From positions 62,001 to 126,000 of the forward strand of contig JANQHX010000052.1 in assembly GCA_028282465.1 (NCBI GenBank): a stretch of DNA of 64,000 nt. The letters are read 5' to 3'. Each line of letters opens with the position of its first letter. Within the stretch, counting starts at the first letter, position 1. Under the pieces are notes generated by a model. That model ran no database searches and had not been told where the DNA came from. It was given only the letters and a program-made list of their open reading frames with translations. Of this stretch, positions 16,346-23,641 are shown piece after piece. This DNA comes from Gynuella sp. GTDB lineage: Bacteria; Pseudomonadota; Gammaproteobacteria; Pseudomonadales; Natronospirillaceae. Position numbers and translations under genes: made by a program.

Positions 16346-16433
16346 TGTTTATCTCCTCACCTGTTGTCCGTATAGCATGGGAGAAAGTTAGCAGTGGGGT
16401 TTCAACTCAACAATGGGCAATATCGAAATACTC

Positions 16434-16451
16434 TGGTGCAAATCTGCACCA
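16434..16451. promoter_or_regulatory. Perfect dyad TGGTGCA-N4-TGCACCA
   Basis: A perfect 7-bp inverted repeat with a 4-nt spacer lies upstream of the SRPBCC gene and downstream of the ABM gene, both on the minus strand. It could be an operator for the SRPBCC gene or a weak terminator of the ABM gene; no U-run follows on either strand, which favours an operator. Confidence 0.45.
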
Positions 16452-16494
16452 CATAATTATTCAACAAAATACGATTTTAATGGTCCAAGCCTTT

Positions 16495-16818
16495 CTAGCG
16501 ATTGAATTCATAGTCCCGTTCAATTAGGGCAATTCGCGTCTTGTAGTTTTGATACCAATAGTCTCGACCGTGTTTTTGCGCAATTAGATGTTCGGACTGA
16601 GACTTCCAAAGTTTAATGGATGCTAAGTCTTCCCAATATGAGATAGAAATACCAATGCCATCTCTGGCTGATTCGAATCCGAGGTATCCTGGTTGTTGCT
16701 TAGCAAGATTAACCATCTCGACGGCTGTTTCTTCATAGCCATCAGTTGAGTCTGATAGTGTGTTAGTAAAAATAACTGCGTAATAAGGAGGTTCAGGAGT
16801 ATTGGCAATGTGTGACAT
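16495..16818 (-). CDS. Antibiotic biosynthesis monooxygenase (ABM) family protein
   Basis: A 107-residue ABM-fold protein (PF03992). YYAVIFTNTLSD forms the first strand, QQPGYLGFESARD is the typical turn-strand of the family, and ISISYWEDLASIKLWKSQSEHLIAQKHGRDYWYQNYKTRIALIERDYEF contains the conserved Trp, the H/A helix and the final strand. Such proteins form dimeric alpha/beta barrels; some are cofactor-free monooxygenases or heme-degrading enzymes, most are uncharacterised. It resembles the YqjZ-like subgroup. It sits between an SRPBCC gene and a GNAT gene on the same strand. Confidence 0.8.
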   Translation of the reverse strand: MSHIANTPEPPYYAVIFTNTLSDSTDGYEETAVEMVNLAKQQPGYLGFESARDGIGISISYWEDLASIKLWKSQSEHLIAQKHGRDYWYQNYKTRIALIERDYEFNR

Positions 16819-16848
16819 GTAGGTATTTATGAATGATATACATAATTC

Positions 16849-17271
16849 TTACTCTGCCTTTATTTCAAGAGTTCTGCAATATTCCTTGAACCCCAAAGAA
16901 TTCCAAAATTTAGTACCAACAGGGTTAGACGCAAGTACATCAAGTCTTATTGATCGGTCTAACCATTCACTCTGTTTTAGCAAATTGATAGCAGTGGTGC
17001 CAATACCGCATTGCCTAAACTCTTGTTTAATAAAAAAGTGACGAATGTATAAATGCTCAACTTCATCGCGCCAAAGAACATAACCGACACAGTTATCATT
17101 TTGGTATAGCAATCGGCACTGATAACCCTCTTTCAACCAACTCAACATTCTGATTTCCAGAGCCGTTAGCGTCATAGGGTTTGAATGATTTTCATCTCGA
17201 ATCAAACAAAAATTCATTTCAGCTAGCAATGCAACGTCCTCACTTCTAGCTGTTAGTAATTCAAGTGCCAT
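16849..17271 (-). CDS. GNAT family N-acetyltransferase
   Basis: A 140-residue single-domain GNAT. The acetyl-CoA pyrophosphate loop is FRQCGIGTTA (motif A, Q/RxxGxG/A), preceded by the strand HLYIRHFFIKQEF and followed by LDVLASNPVGTKFWNSLGFKEY, the motif B strand-helix with the typical FWxxxGF. The acetyl acceptor is unknown. It is the first of three acetyltransferase-type genes within ~2.2 kb on the minus strand. Confidence 0.85.
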   Translation of the reverse strand: MALELLTARSEDVALLAEMNFCLIRDENHSNPMTLTALEIRMLSWLKEGYQCRLLYQNDNCVGYVLWRDEVEHLYIRHFFIKQEFRQCGIGTTAINLLKQSEWLDRSIRLDVLASNPVGTKFWNSLGFKEYCRTLEIKAE

Positions 17272-17310
17272 ATTTTTCTATGCCCCGTAGACACGTAAAA
17301 TAATTGAATA

Positions 17311-18057
17311 TCAACCAATTAATTTATCCAAATGCTTTTCTACTTTCATTTCAAGAGTGATCAGTTCACCTTTGTAAAATACGCTGTTGATGATCCATGG
17401 TATGGGCATTTTTTGGGCTTGGGCTCTGCTGGCTAAGTGGTTGAGCTTTATCGGCACACCTTTTCGTTCGGCATACTCCGTTAACCATTGCTCGGTGTAA
17501 TACTGAGTGAATGGACAAGTATTAGAGTAGAAAGCAGTAATGCCACCATTGTTATCACAGTAGCCCAGTTTTGCAGATTTCTTTATGCTGGGCCATTTAG
17601 CAGAAGCATTGGTTTTCAAGCCATACAACTTAAAAAAAGGTGGCGCTTCGTCTATCACTTCAAAACCCTGAAGTTTCAAAAACTTAGGGTCAGACATAAA
17701 GGGCCGTTTCTTATCACTGGAAATAGCAACCACTCCATCATAACCATAGGCATCTTCCAGGCATTGCTGTAATAGTTTTTTACCATTCCCCTTACCCTTG
17801 AACTGCCCCGATACCCAAAAGCAGTTAATCACAAGAAAGTTCTTGCCATTAAGGGGCAACCAAGACTTCTCGATGGGAACGTATTCAATAAAAACCTTGC
17901 CTCGAACATCGAGTTTTCGAAAGGTATAGCCATTATTGAATTGTTTTTTTAACCAATTCTTTTTTAGCTGATAGCCCTCTGCGCATTTTTTATCACTGAA
18001 CGCACAGCAGATATGCTGGTCATCAATATTTTCCTGGTTTAATAAAACAAACGACAT
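17311..18057 (-). CDS. GNAT-YoaP two-domain acetyltransferase
   Basis: A 248-residue protein combining an N-terminal GNAT domain (to ~residue 145) and a C-terminal YoaP-like domain (PF14268 type). In the GNAT part, LVINCFWVSGQFKGKGNGKKLLQQCLEDA gives the beta4 strand and the acetyl-CoA loop. The C-terminal half contains GGITAFYSNTCPFTQYYTEQWLTEYAERKGVPI, with a thioredoxin-like CPFT in place of a CxxC, and PIPWIINSVFYKGELITLEM. I placed the start at the ATG at 18057 because GGAGG lies 5 nt upstream; an in-frame GTG 12 nt earlier overlaps that SD. Substrate unknown. Confidence 0.8.
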   Translation of the reverse strand: MSFVLLNQENIDDQHICCAFSDKKCAEGYQLKKNWLKKQFNNGYTFRKLDVRGKVFIEYVPIEKSWLPLNGKNFLVINCFWVSGQFKGKGNGKKLLQQCLEDAYGYDGVVAISSDKKRPFMSDPKFLKLQGFEVIDEAPPFFKLYGLKTNASAKWPSIKKSAKLGYCDNNGGITAFYSNTCPFTQYYTEQWLTEYAERKGVPIKLNHLASRAQAQKMPIPWIINSVFYKGELITLEMKVEKHLDKLIG

Positions 18058-18097
18058 CTGAACCTCCACCGACTCTGGGTAAAGTTATCACTGAGGT

Positions 18098-18475
18098 TCA
18101 ATAAGGTAGGCTTTTTGGATCATCAACGATATAGTCTGGATCAATAAAATGCTGAAACTGAACTGCCAAAACAGACTCATAGCCCGCCATAATGGCTTTA
18201 CACACCCGGTGCATACCATCCATGAGTCTACCCTCATGGCATAGAATAATAGGGTAGTCCAAACTACATTGTTGAATAAGCTTGAAGTGATTCACAATGT
18301 TTTGGCAAGTGGGTTTAACCTCCCCAGCTTCATACCAGTAAGGCTCTTCAAATTCCTCAATACTCGATAATTTGATATTTATTGGAGTTATCTTTTCTGC
18401 TAGTTTTATTAAATTATCAACATCCCAGGCGAGAATTCCCTGGGAGGAACTTCTTAGATGATATTGCTTTCTCAT
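18098..18475 (-). CDS. ParB/Srx-like protein of unknown function
   Basis: A 125-residue protein. The segment YPIILCHEGRLMDGMHRVCKAIMAGYESVLAVQF resembles the ParB N-terminal/sulfiredoxin fold, in which a GxxxDGxHR motif lies in a phosphate-binding turn. No HTH or C-terminal partitioning domain follows, so a plasmid or chromosome partition role is unlikely. The start overlaps the stop of the upstream GNAT gene by 4 bp, suggesting translational coupling and a shared function. Such stand-alone ParB-fold proteins can be nucleotide- or ATP-handling enzymes. I do not know this one's role. Confidence 0.6.
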   Translation of the reverse strand: MRKQYHLRSSSQGILAWDVDNLIKLAEKITPINIKLSSIEEFEEPYWYEAGEVKPTCQNIVNHFKLIQQCSLDYPIILCHEGRLMDGMHRVCKAIMAGYESVLAVQFQHFIDPDYIVDDPKSLPY

Positions 18476-19017
18476 TCCAGTGAATACTCTGAACTCATCA
18501 GGCCATAGTAATGGTAATCAACAATCACTCCGTTAAGCTTTTCCGAATTACGAATGGTACCCTCAAGATGGAACCCGAGCCTTTTGCATATTGCAATGCT
18601 AGGCTCATTGTTGGTAGCCACGTGAATTTCGACTTTTTGCATCCCTAAATTAGAAAATGCATATTGAATCATCGTTCTACAACATTTAGTCATAATGCCT
18701 TTGCCTTGCATGTCCTCTGACAACCAATATCCCACTAAAACCTTTTTTAAATTAGAGATAATTTTGTTGAAGGTGATGACTCCTACCAATTCATCCTTGT
18801 ACTCTATAGCACAAGCCAACTCACTATTGCTGGCATAGCCAACTAGGCAGCTGCGAATAAACTCGCTGACATCCTTACTAGAAGTTGTGGTATTTAGCCA
18901 CGTCATCCATTCAGATAAGTATTTTCTGTTATGATCAATAAGTAAAAACAAAGGCTCTGAATAGCTTTGGTCCAGAAGAACCAGATTAATTTCACTGTCT
19001 ACGGTTTTAATAAACAT
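18472..19017 (-). CDS. RimJ/RimL-type GNAT N-acetyltransferase
   Basis: A 181-residue GNAT of the RimJ/RimL (Acetyltransf_3) type: the N-terminus INLVLLDQSYSEPLFLLID, LVGVITFNKI, VLVGYWLSEDMQGKGIMTKCCRTMIQYAF (acetyl-CoA loop QGKGIMT), MQKVEIHVATNNEPSIAICKRLGFHLEGTIRNSEKLNG and a final DYHYYGL. Family members acetylate protein N-termini (ribosomal proteins L7/L12, S5) or small amines. Which applies here is unknown. It overlaps the ParB-like gene downstream by 4 bp. Confidence 0.85.
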   Translation of the reverse strand: MFIKTVDSEINLVLLDQSYSEPLFLLIDHNRKYLSEWMTWLNTTTSSKDVSEFIRSCLVGYASNSELACAIEYKDELVGVITFNKIISNLKKVLVGYWLSEDMQGKGIMTKCCRTMIQYAFSNLGMQKVEIHVATNNEPSIAICKRLGFHLEGTIRNSEKLNGVIVDYHYYGLMSSEYSLE

Positions 19018-19064
19018 GAATAAAATCCAGAATGGTCATCATTGATAGCGTATTCGATAATAGG

Positions 19065-19814
19065 TTAATCCGAAAATAATTCATCTAACATAGGCTGTGG
19101 ATTATTTATAAACGCCCGAGTAATTTCATAGTGTTCGGTGTCCTCATATTTCACAGGTGTTACACCAGTCTTGTCTATCTGATAAATCAAAGCACCAGGA
19201 TAAGCCATCAGGATGGGCGAGTGAGTAGCAATCACAAACTGAGAGTCCTGCTTAATCAGCTGGTTCATTCTGGACAATACCGCTAACTGACGTGCAGGTG
19301 ACAGTGCCGCTTCTGGTTCATCAAGAAGGTATAAGCCATTACCTCCAAATCGGTTGATCATTAGAGAAAGGAAGGACTCACCATGGGATTGATGGTGTAG
19401 AGATTTACCGCCGTAAGATAGATTTACCTTTGGTGCAGGACTGGATACTGCATCCAGTTCATCCATATTACTGGCAACGTTATAAAAACTTTCGGCCCTA
19501 AGGAAGAAACCATCTCGATACTTCTTGAACGATTTCGAAAGACGCAAGTATTGATGAAGGTCAGAATGAGTTTTCCGTGTAGTAAAGTTAAAGTTTTTAG
19601 TGCCGCCCTCTGCGTTAAAACCTAACCCCACAGCAATGGCTTCCAATAATGTCGATTTGCCACTGCCATTTTCACCAATGAAGATGGTCACCTGTTTTGC
19701 AAAATCAAGTTCATCCAACTCTTTGATTGCAGGAATAGAAAAAGGATAAGATTCGAAAGAATCTATCTGGTCTCGCTTTAAAGCAATTTGTTTTAGGTAG
19801 GGTAAAGCTTGCAT
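19065..19814 (-). CDS. Stand-alone AAA/ABC-type ATPase
   Basis: About 249 residues. Walker A is GENGSGKST, the signature-like motif is SHGES, Walker B is LYLLDEPE, and the switch His is in VIATHSP. The whole protein is one ABC/RecF-type ATPase head with no coiled-coil insert of SMC length and no membrane partner nearby, as in the COG3910-type predicted ATPases. Its role is unknown; this group includes OLD-like and defence-associated ATPases, but no nuclease or toxin gene adjoins. I chose the ATG at 19814; a TTG at 19841 would add 9 residues. Confidence 0.75.
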   Translation of the reverse strand: MQALPYLKQIALKRDQIDSFESYPFSIPAIKELDELDFAKQVTIFIGENGSGKSTLLEAIAVGLGFNAEGGTKNFNFTTRKTHSDLHQYLRLSKSFKKYRDGFFLRAESFYNVASNMDELDAVSSPAPKVNLSYGGKSLHHQSHGESFLSLMINRFGGNGLYLLDEPEAALSPARQLAVLSRMNQLIKQDSQFVIATHSPILMAYPGALIYQIDKTGVTPVKYEDTEHYEITRAFINNPQPMLDELFSD

Positions 19815-19906
19815 ACTTGAGCACCGGTCATTGGAACTCAATAAAGAATACTCAGCCTAATATTGAAATAGAAGCCTGCCGCTGATCAACAGGCCCAATC
19901 GCTGGA

Positions 19907-21079
19907 TTATTCTGGATTCGACTGCAACCAGCGATCCTCATTTTGAATTTCTTTTAACCACCGCTCTTTAATGGTGTCGTTGGCTTGCACTCGCGAGTCA
20001 CCCCAATTTCCAGACCAACATCCCGACTGCCCTGCTCTACCACCGTATGCACACTGCCACATGGGTTGATCGTCCCAATGGGTGTTAATGTAAGCAACAG
20101 CCCTGATCACATCTTGGTTTTCATGAACAAACTCAAAGAAAGGTTTAAACCAGCCATCCCATATTTTACTGGCACTGGCCTTTTTAGGTTTATGCTGATT
20201 AATGGGGCTGAAACTTTGTTGCCCAATTCTATAACCTTGTGGAGCCGCTTCAGCAACGATAACGGGTTTATTATGTTTGCGAGCAAACTCCAATACTGAT
20301 CGCTGAGCATCCTGGGGTGACATGGGAGGCTTATAACCCCATTGAGTAAGATCAGGATAAAACACAGAGACCCCAATCCAGTCGACAACATCATCACCTG
20401 GATACCATTTGTCCAGCATGCCAGGTTTACTATGGTTATAAAGGTCGGAGAATCCGCCAGCGATGTTGTAGTCAGGCCATGCCGCTGAGTGCCAAACCGT
20501 CACAATGTTTTCAGCCTTTTCCTGTTTAATCAAACTGTGAATATGTCGAAAAGCAGCTTTATAACTTTCTGGACGATAGCCAAACCAAAAGCCATCAAAC
20601 TCCCAGCCAATTCTTAAAAATATCGGCCTTGGAGACATATCTTTTAAAGTATTAATAAAACGAATAATTTCTTTATCATGCTCGCCTTCTGCAATTTCAT
20701 AACCGACCAGCTCTTGTGTTGCCGCATCGCCGCTAAATCCTAAGCCCATAGCTAAGGCTGCACCTGGGGCATCATCCAATGTTTTTTGATAATTAATTGG
20801 GCCTGCTCCCCAATTAGCGGGCTCATAAAACCCATGGAAATACACTGGGTTTTCTGGGTTATAAACAGATGTATAAAGAGTCACTCCCTCTAAAGAATCT
20901 TCAGGGACGTGCTGCTGATATTTGGAGATGGTTTCTGTGTCTTGCCCGATAAACAACCTTATCTTGCCACCTTCGGGGACATATTTAGCTTTGAAATCTG
21001 CAGCGCCCTGAGACAGACAGGATAAAACTGTTAGTAAACACCCGAACAAAACTGCAGAAAACCTTGTACTAACTGCCAT
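19907..21079 (-). CDS. Secreted GH26-like glycoside hydrolase
   Basis: A 390-residue exported protein with a signal peptide (residues 1-~27, cleavage near GAA). The mature part looks like a clan GH-A (beta/alpha)8 barrel of the GH26 type: FLRIGWEFDG carries a candidate acid/base Glu160, the strand IVTVWHSAAW follows, and VIVAEAAP carries a candidate nucleophile Glu277. The C-terminal NWGDSRVQAND is shared nearly word for word with the larger hydrolase at 35976-39152. GH26 includes beta-mannanases and marine beta-1,3-xylanases; the adjacent divergent XylR-like regulator leans towards xylan, but the substrate is not proven. No carbohydrate-binding module is attached. It is transcribed away from the regulator across a 114-bp spacer. 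Confidence 0.68.
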   Translation of the reverse strand: MAVSTRFSAVLFGCLLTVLSCLSQGAADFKAKYVPEGGKIRLFIGQDTETISKYQQHVPEDSLEGVTLYTSVYNPENPVYFHGFYEPANWGAGPINYQKTLDDAPGAALAMGLGFSGDAATQELVGYEIAEGEHDKEIIRFINTLKDMSPRPIFLRIGWEFDGFWFGYRPESYKAAFRHIHSLIKQEKAENIVTVWHSAAWPDYNIAGGFSDLYNHSKPGMLDKWYPGDDVVDWIGVSVFYPDLTQWGYKPPMSPQDAQRSVLEFARKHNKPVIVAEAAPQGYRIGQQSFSPINQHKPKKASASKIWDGWFKPFFEFVHENQDVIRAVAYINTHWDDQPMWQCAYGGRAGQSGCWSGNWGDSRVQANDTIKERWLKEIQNEDRWLQSNPE

Positions 21080-21193
21080 TTGTAATTAATCCTCATTCTT
21101 AGACTTATTAGGAGAAAAGAGTATAAAAATGAGCATAACTATTTCACAATTGGCAGTTTTGAACTATTTGCTAACATAACTGAAAGCTAGTCA
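21080..21193. promoter_or_regulatory. Divergent promoter region of the hydrolase and XylR-like genes
   Basis: The 114-bp spacer contains a direct repeat AACTATTT at 21137-21144 and 21162-21169 (25 bp apart) and CATAACT at 21134-21140 and 21175-21181. AraC-type regulators bind direct repeats about two helix turns apart, so this is a candidate operator. It is inferred from layout. Confidence 0.4.
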
Positions 21194-22408
21194 ATGATGA
21201 ACAACAGATCAAAACTGAGAGTTCTACTGGCTCTGGATTATTACGACTATCGCCTGCACAAAGGAGTGAGCCTTGTGGCAGCCGAAAAAGGCTGGAGTTT
21301 GGTATGCACTCAAAATATGGCTGGCGCCCCAGCAGTACCAAACAGCTGGAATGGCGATGGCATCATCTCTTTAGTTGCCACTGAATCATCTAGAAACAAA
21401 TTAGCCGAATACTCAATCCCTAGAATTGAACTGGGTTTGGAACCGAATTGCTTTCCATTGCATCGAGTGATTCCTGATAACTTAAAGATTGGTGTCCTTG
21501 CAGCGGAATACTTTTTCCAACGAGGTATTCGCTCCTTTGTTATTGAAGGAGGAACCGATGGTTTTGCCATGTTAGAACAGCGCAAAAAGTCCTTCATTGA
21601 TCGATTAGAACAGTTCAAGTCTGACGGCCACAAAATTTCTATTCACCATTTGCCTAGCCCTGCTGACAAACCCAAAAACTCTTTTGCCGAAATCGAAGTC
21701 GTTAACCAAGTCGATTTAGCGAACTTAAAAAAACTAAGTAGGCCAGCCGCCTATTTTGGCTATGATGACGAAATGGCCATGAATTTTCTGGAACGAATCA
21801 GGCACTTTGGACTTAAAGTTCCAGAAGACTTTTTAGTCTTAGGAGTCGATAACAATGACTTATTGTGTGAAGGATTAGATATTAGTCTTTCTAGCATTAA
21901 CACCGATCAAGTTGGCTTGGGAGAAACAGCTGCAAGAAAACTGACTGAATTAATTAACAGCAACGCGATTGAGATTGAAACAGACCAGTTTTTTTTATAT
22001 CAACCAAAGAAAGTCATTACTCGTCAAAGCACCGACATTTACGCATCCAGTCATCCAGTGATCAATCAAGCTTTAAGAATGGTTTTTCAGCAACTGGAAG
22101 ACAATCATCAACATACTGATAACCATCCCATACCTAATGCTGGGAAAATTGCAGCAGAATTAGGCTTAACCCAACAGGGCCTTCAAAATATTTTCCGCGA
22201 ACACTTTCATTGTTCACCTGCCATAGCGATCAGGCAGCTAAGGTTGAACCAAGCTAAACATTTATTAATCGATAGCACTTTGAAGTTAAAACAGATTGCT
22301 TTTGAGACTGGGTTTAATTCAGCAGAATCTCTGTCCCGTGCGTTTAAGCAAGCGTTTGATGTCACGCCGGGACAAATTAGAAGGGAGTATGAACAACAAA
22401 AGAAGTGA
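21194..22408 (+). CDS. XylR-like AraC-family regulator with sugar-binding domain
   Basis: A 404-residue regulator. Residues ~8-280 look like a LacI/periplasmic-binding-protein type 1 domain: VLLALDYYDYRLHKGVSLVAAEKGW, DGIISLVA, PRIELGLE, AYFGYDDEMAMNFL, FLVLGVDNNDLLCEGLDISLSSINTDQVGLGETAARKL. Residues ~300-404 are two AraC helix-turn-helices ending RLNQAKHLLIDSTLKLKQIAFETGFNSAESLSRAFKQAFDVTPGQIRREY. This domain order is that of E. coli XylR, the D-xylose-responsive activator. The divergent hydrolase is the obvious target. The ligand is probably a pentose or an oligosaccharide product. Confidence 0.83.
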   Translation: MMNNRSKLRVLLALDYYDYRLHKGVSLVAAEKGWSLVCTQNMAGAPAVPNSWNGDGIISLVATESSRNKLAEYSIPRIELGLEPNCFPLHRVIPDNLKIGVLAAEYFFQRGIRSFVIEGGTDGFAMLEQRKKSFIDRLEQFKSDGHKISIHHLPSPADKPKNSFAEIEVVNQVDLANLKKLSRPAAYFGYDDEMAMNFLERIRHFGLKVPEDFLVLGVDNNDLLCEGLDISLSSINTDQVGLGETAARKLTELINSNAIEIETDQFFLYQPKKVITRQSTDIYASSHPVINQALRMVFQQLEDNHQHTDNHPIPNAGKIAAELGLTQQGLQNIFREHFHCSPAIAIRQLRLNQAKHLLIDSTLKLKQIAFETGFNSAESLSRAFKQAFDVTPGQIRREYEQQKK

Positions 22409-22429
22409 AGCGAAAGCTTTCTCAGAAAC

Positions 22430-22684
22430 CTAAATGCCACAACCACTACTAGGGCATCCGCCACCAGACATACAAGGAGGAGCATCCGGGTTTTTCAGTG
22501 CACTGCTTTTCACTAAACCACCTCCAGAAATTAACCGGGTGACCTGAGTGTCAGGTTTAATTTCACCCTGACTTATACCCAGTTTTTCACAGAGTTCAGC
22601 CCAATTAGTGAGTTTTTCAGAGATTGAATGTTTAACTTCATAAACCTGTTGGTCTGCTTCACATCGGTAGTCGTAGGTTGGCAT
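22430..22684 (-). CDS. FmdB-like small protein with altered zinc-ribbon motif
   Basis: An 84-residue protein that starts MPTYDYRCEADQQVYEV, the FmdB/CxxC family N-terminus. The second Cys of the usual YRCxxCG knuckle is missing. The C-terminal CMSGGGCPSSGCGI supplies three more cysteines. The middle (ITKLISGGGLVKSSALKN-like) matches a gammaproteobacterial subgroup. The family is thought to be a zinc-ribbon regulator or accessory protein, but no function is established. It ends 21 bp from the XylR-like gene in a convergent arrangement. Confidence 0.7.
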   Translation of the reverse strand: MPTYDYRCEADQQVYEVKHSISEKLTNWAELCEKLGISQGEIKPDTQVTRLISGGGLVKSSALKNPDAPPCMSGGGCPSSGCGI

Positions 22685-22866
22685 AGATCACCTTATTATT
22701 TGTTCAGATTGAAACGACATTGCTATTAGAACTGATAGCCAATTTTAAAGTCGGCAATAGTATTGGAACTTTCTGTATCCATATCACATGCACTGTAACT
22801 TGAAGAGAGCTTTTTCCTATTCCAGGTTTTAAGTTAATATCATTTCTATTTGCTATGTATTGATCG

Positions 22867-23178
22867 CTAACGAACACGGACACCGTCAATTAATGGTGCA
22901 TTATTAGCATCACAGCTATAAGCCAATTGTACTGTTTTACCTGAAAAATAGGCCGCATAAAGTAAAGAGACATGATAGTCCTTTAACGGATCTGCTATAA
23001 ATCGAACTTTATCTGAATGCGGACACTTATGTTGTTCTCCATTCTCAAAATAGACATCAATATGACCATCCCATGATTTGACCTCTGACATCTTAAAATA
23101 CCCAGAGGTATTGTAGTCATAACTAATAGAATAGCTTGACATAGCAAGTAATATTATAAGGACAGATTTTTTGAACAT
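22867..23178 (-). CDS. Small secreted protein of unknown function (paralogue A)
   Basis: A 103-residue protein with a signal peptide (residues 1-~18). The mature ~85 residues contain IDVYFENGEQHKCPHSDKVRFIADPLKDYHVSLLYAAYFSGKTVQLAYSCD, i.e. two Cys that could pair, flanking an FxxDP...H..SLLYA...SGKTV core. The next upstream gene has the same core with the same spacing. I do not recognise the family. It could be a periplasmic binding or inhibitor-type protein. Confidence 0.6.
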   Translation of the reverse strand: MFKKSVLIILLAMSSYSISYDYNTSGYFKMSEVKSWDGHIDVYFENGEQHKCPHSDKVRFIADPLKDYHVSLLYAAYFSGKTVQLAYSCDANNAPLIDGVRVR

Positions 23179-23196
23179 GAGTGCTTCCTTTACTAA

Positions 23197-23532
23197 TTAA
23201 TTGACCGCAATCTTCCTAATCACTCGATGGTTTTGAGTGCATTGATTATCATAAAACTCAACATCTACGGTTTTGCTACTTGCATGCGCGTAAAGGAGTA
23301 CAGATAAAACATGGTTCACATCACTAAAATCTGGATCAACAAAAAAAGTGTGAGGTAATCCTGCGCCACATTCTGCTGGATCACTGGTTTCGCTGGCAGA
23401 AATGTTGAAAAAAATTCCTTTGTGGGAATAGCCTGCAAAAACCTTTGTTACTGTTGTTCCTGAAACAGTGATAGTCTCTGCTGACACTCCTATACTGGTA
23501 GAAAGCAAGAGTAAATAAATAAACTTCTTCAT
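23197..23532 (-). CDS. Small secreted protein of unknown function (paralogue B)
   Basis: A 111-residue protein with a signal peptide (residues 1-~18, cleavage after VSA). It shares the layout of the neighbour: GIFFNISASETSDPAECG, then FFVDPDFSDVNHVLSVLLYAHASSKTVDVEFYDNQC. The conserved elements are a first Cys, F-x-DP, H-x-x-S-x-LLYA, KTV and a final Cys. It lies 18 bp upstream of paralogue A on the same strand, so the pair is probably an operon from a duplication. Function unknown. Confidence 0.6.
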   Translation of the reverse strand: MKKFIYLLLLSTSIGVSAETITVSGTTVTKVFAGYSHKGIFFNISASETSDPAECGAGLPHTFFVDPDFSDVNHVLSVLLYAHASSKTVDVEFYDNQCTQNHRVIRKIAVN

Positions 23533-23641
23533 AGATCCTCAATTTTAAATTCTAACGCTGCTTTCAGCGAAAACTTGTTAAATATCTGCGTTCATAAGGG
23601 CCGCTGAGCGCCCTACATTTACGAGCAGTAAAAGCCACAAA

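Noticed and set aside
15248-19814. Integron cassette array
   Set aside because: The gene mix is cassette-like, but intergenic spaces lack attC-type imperfect repeats and no integrase is visible.
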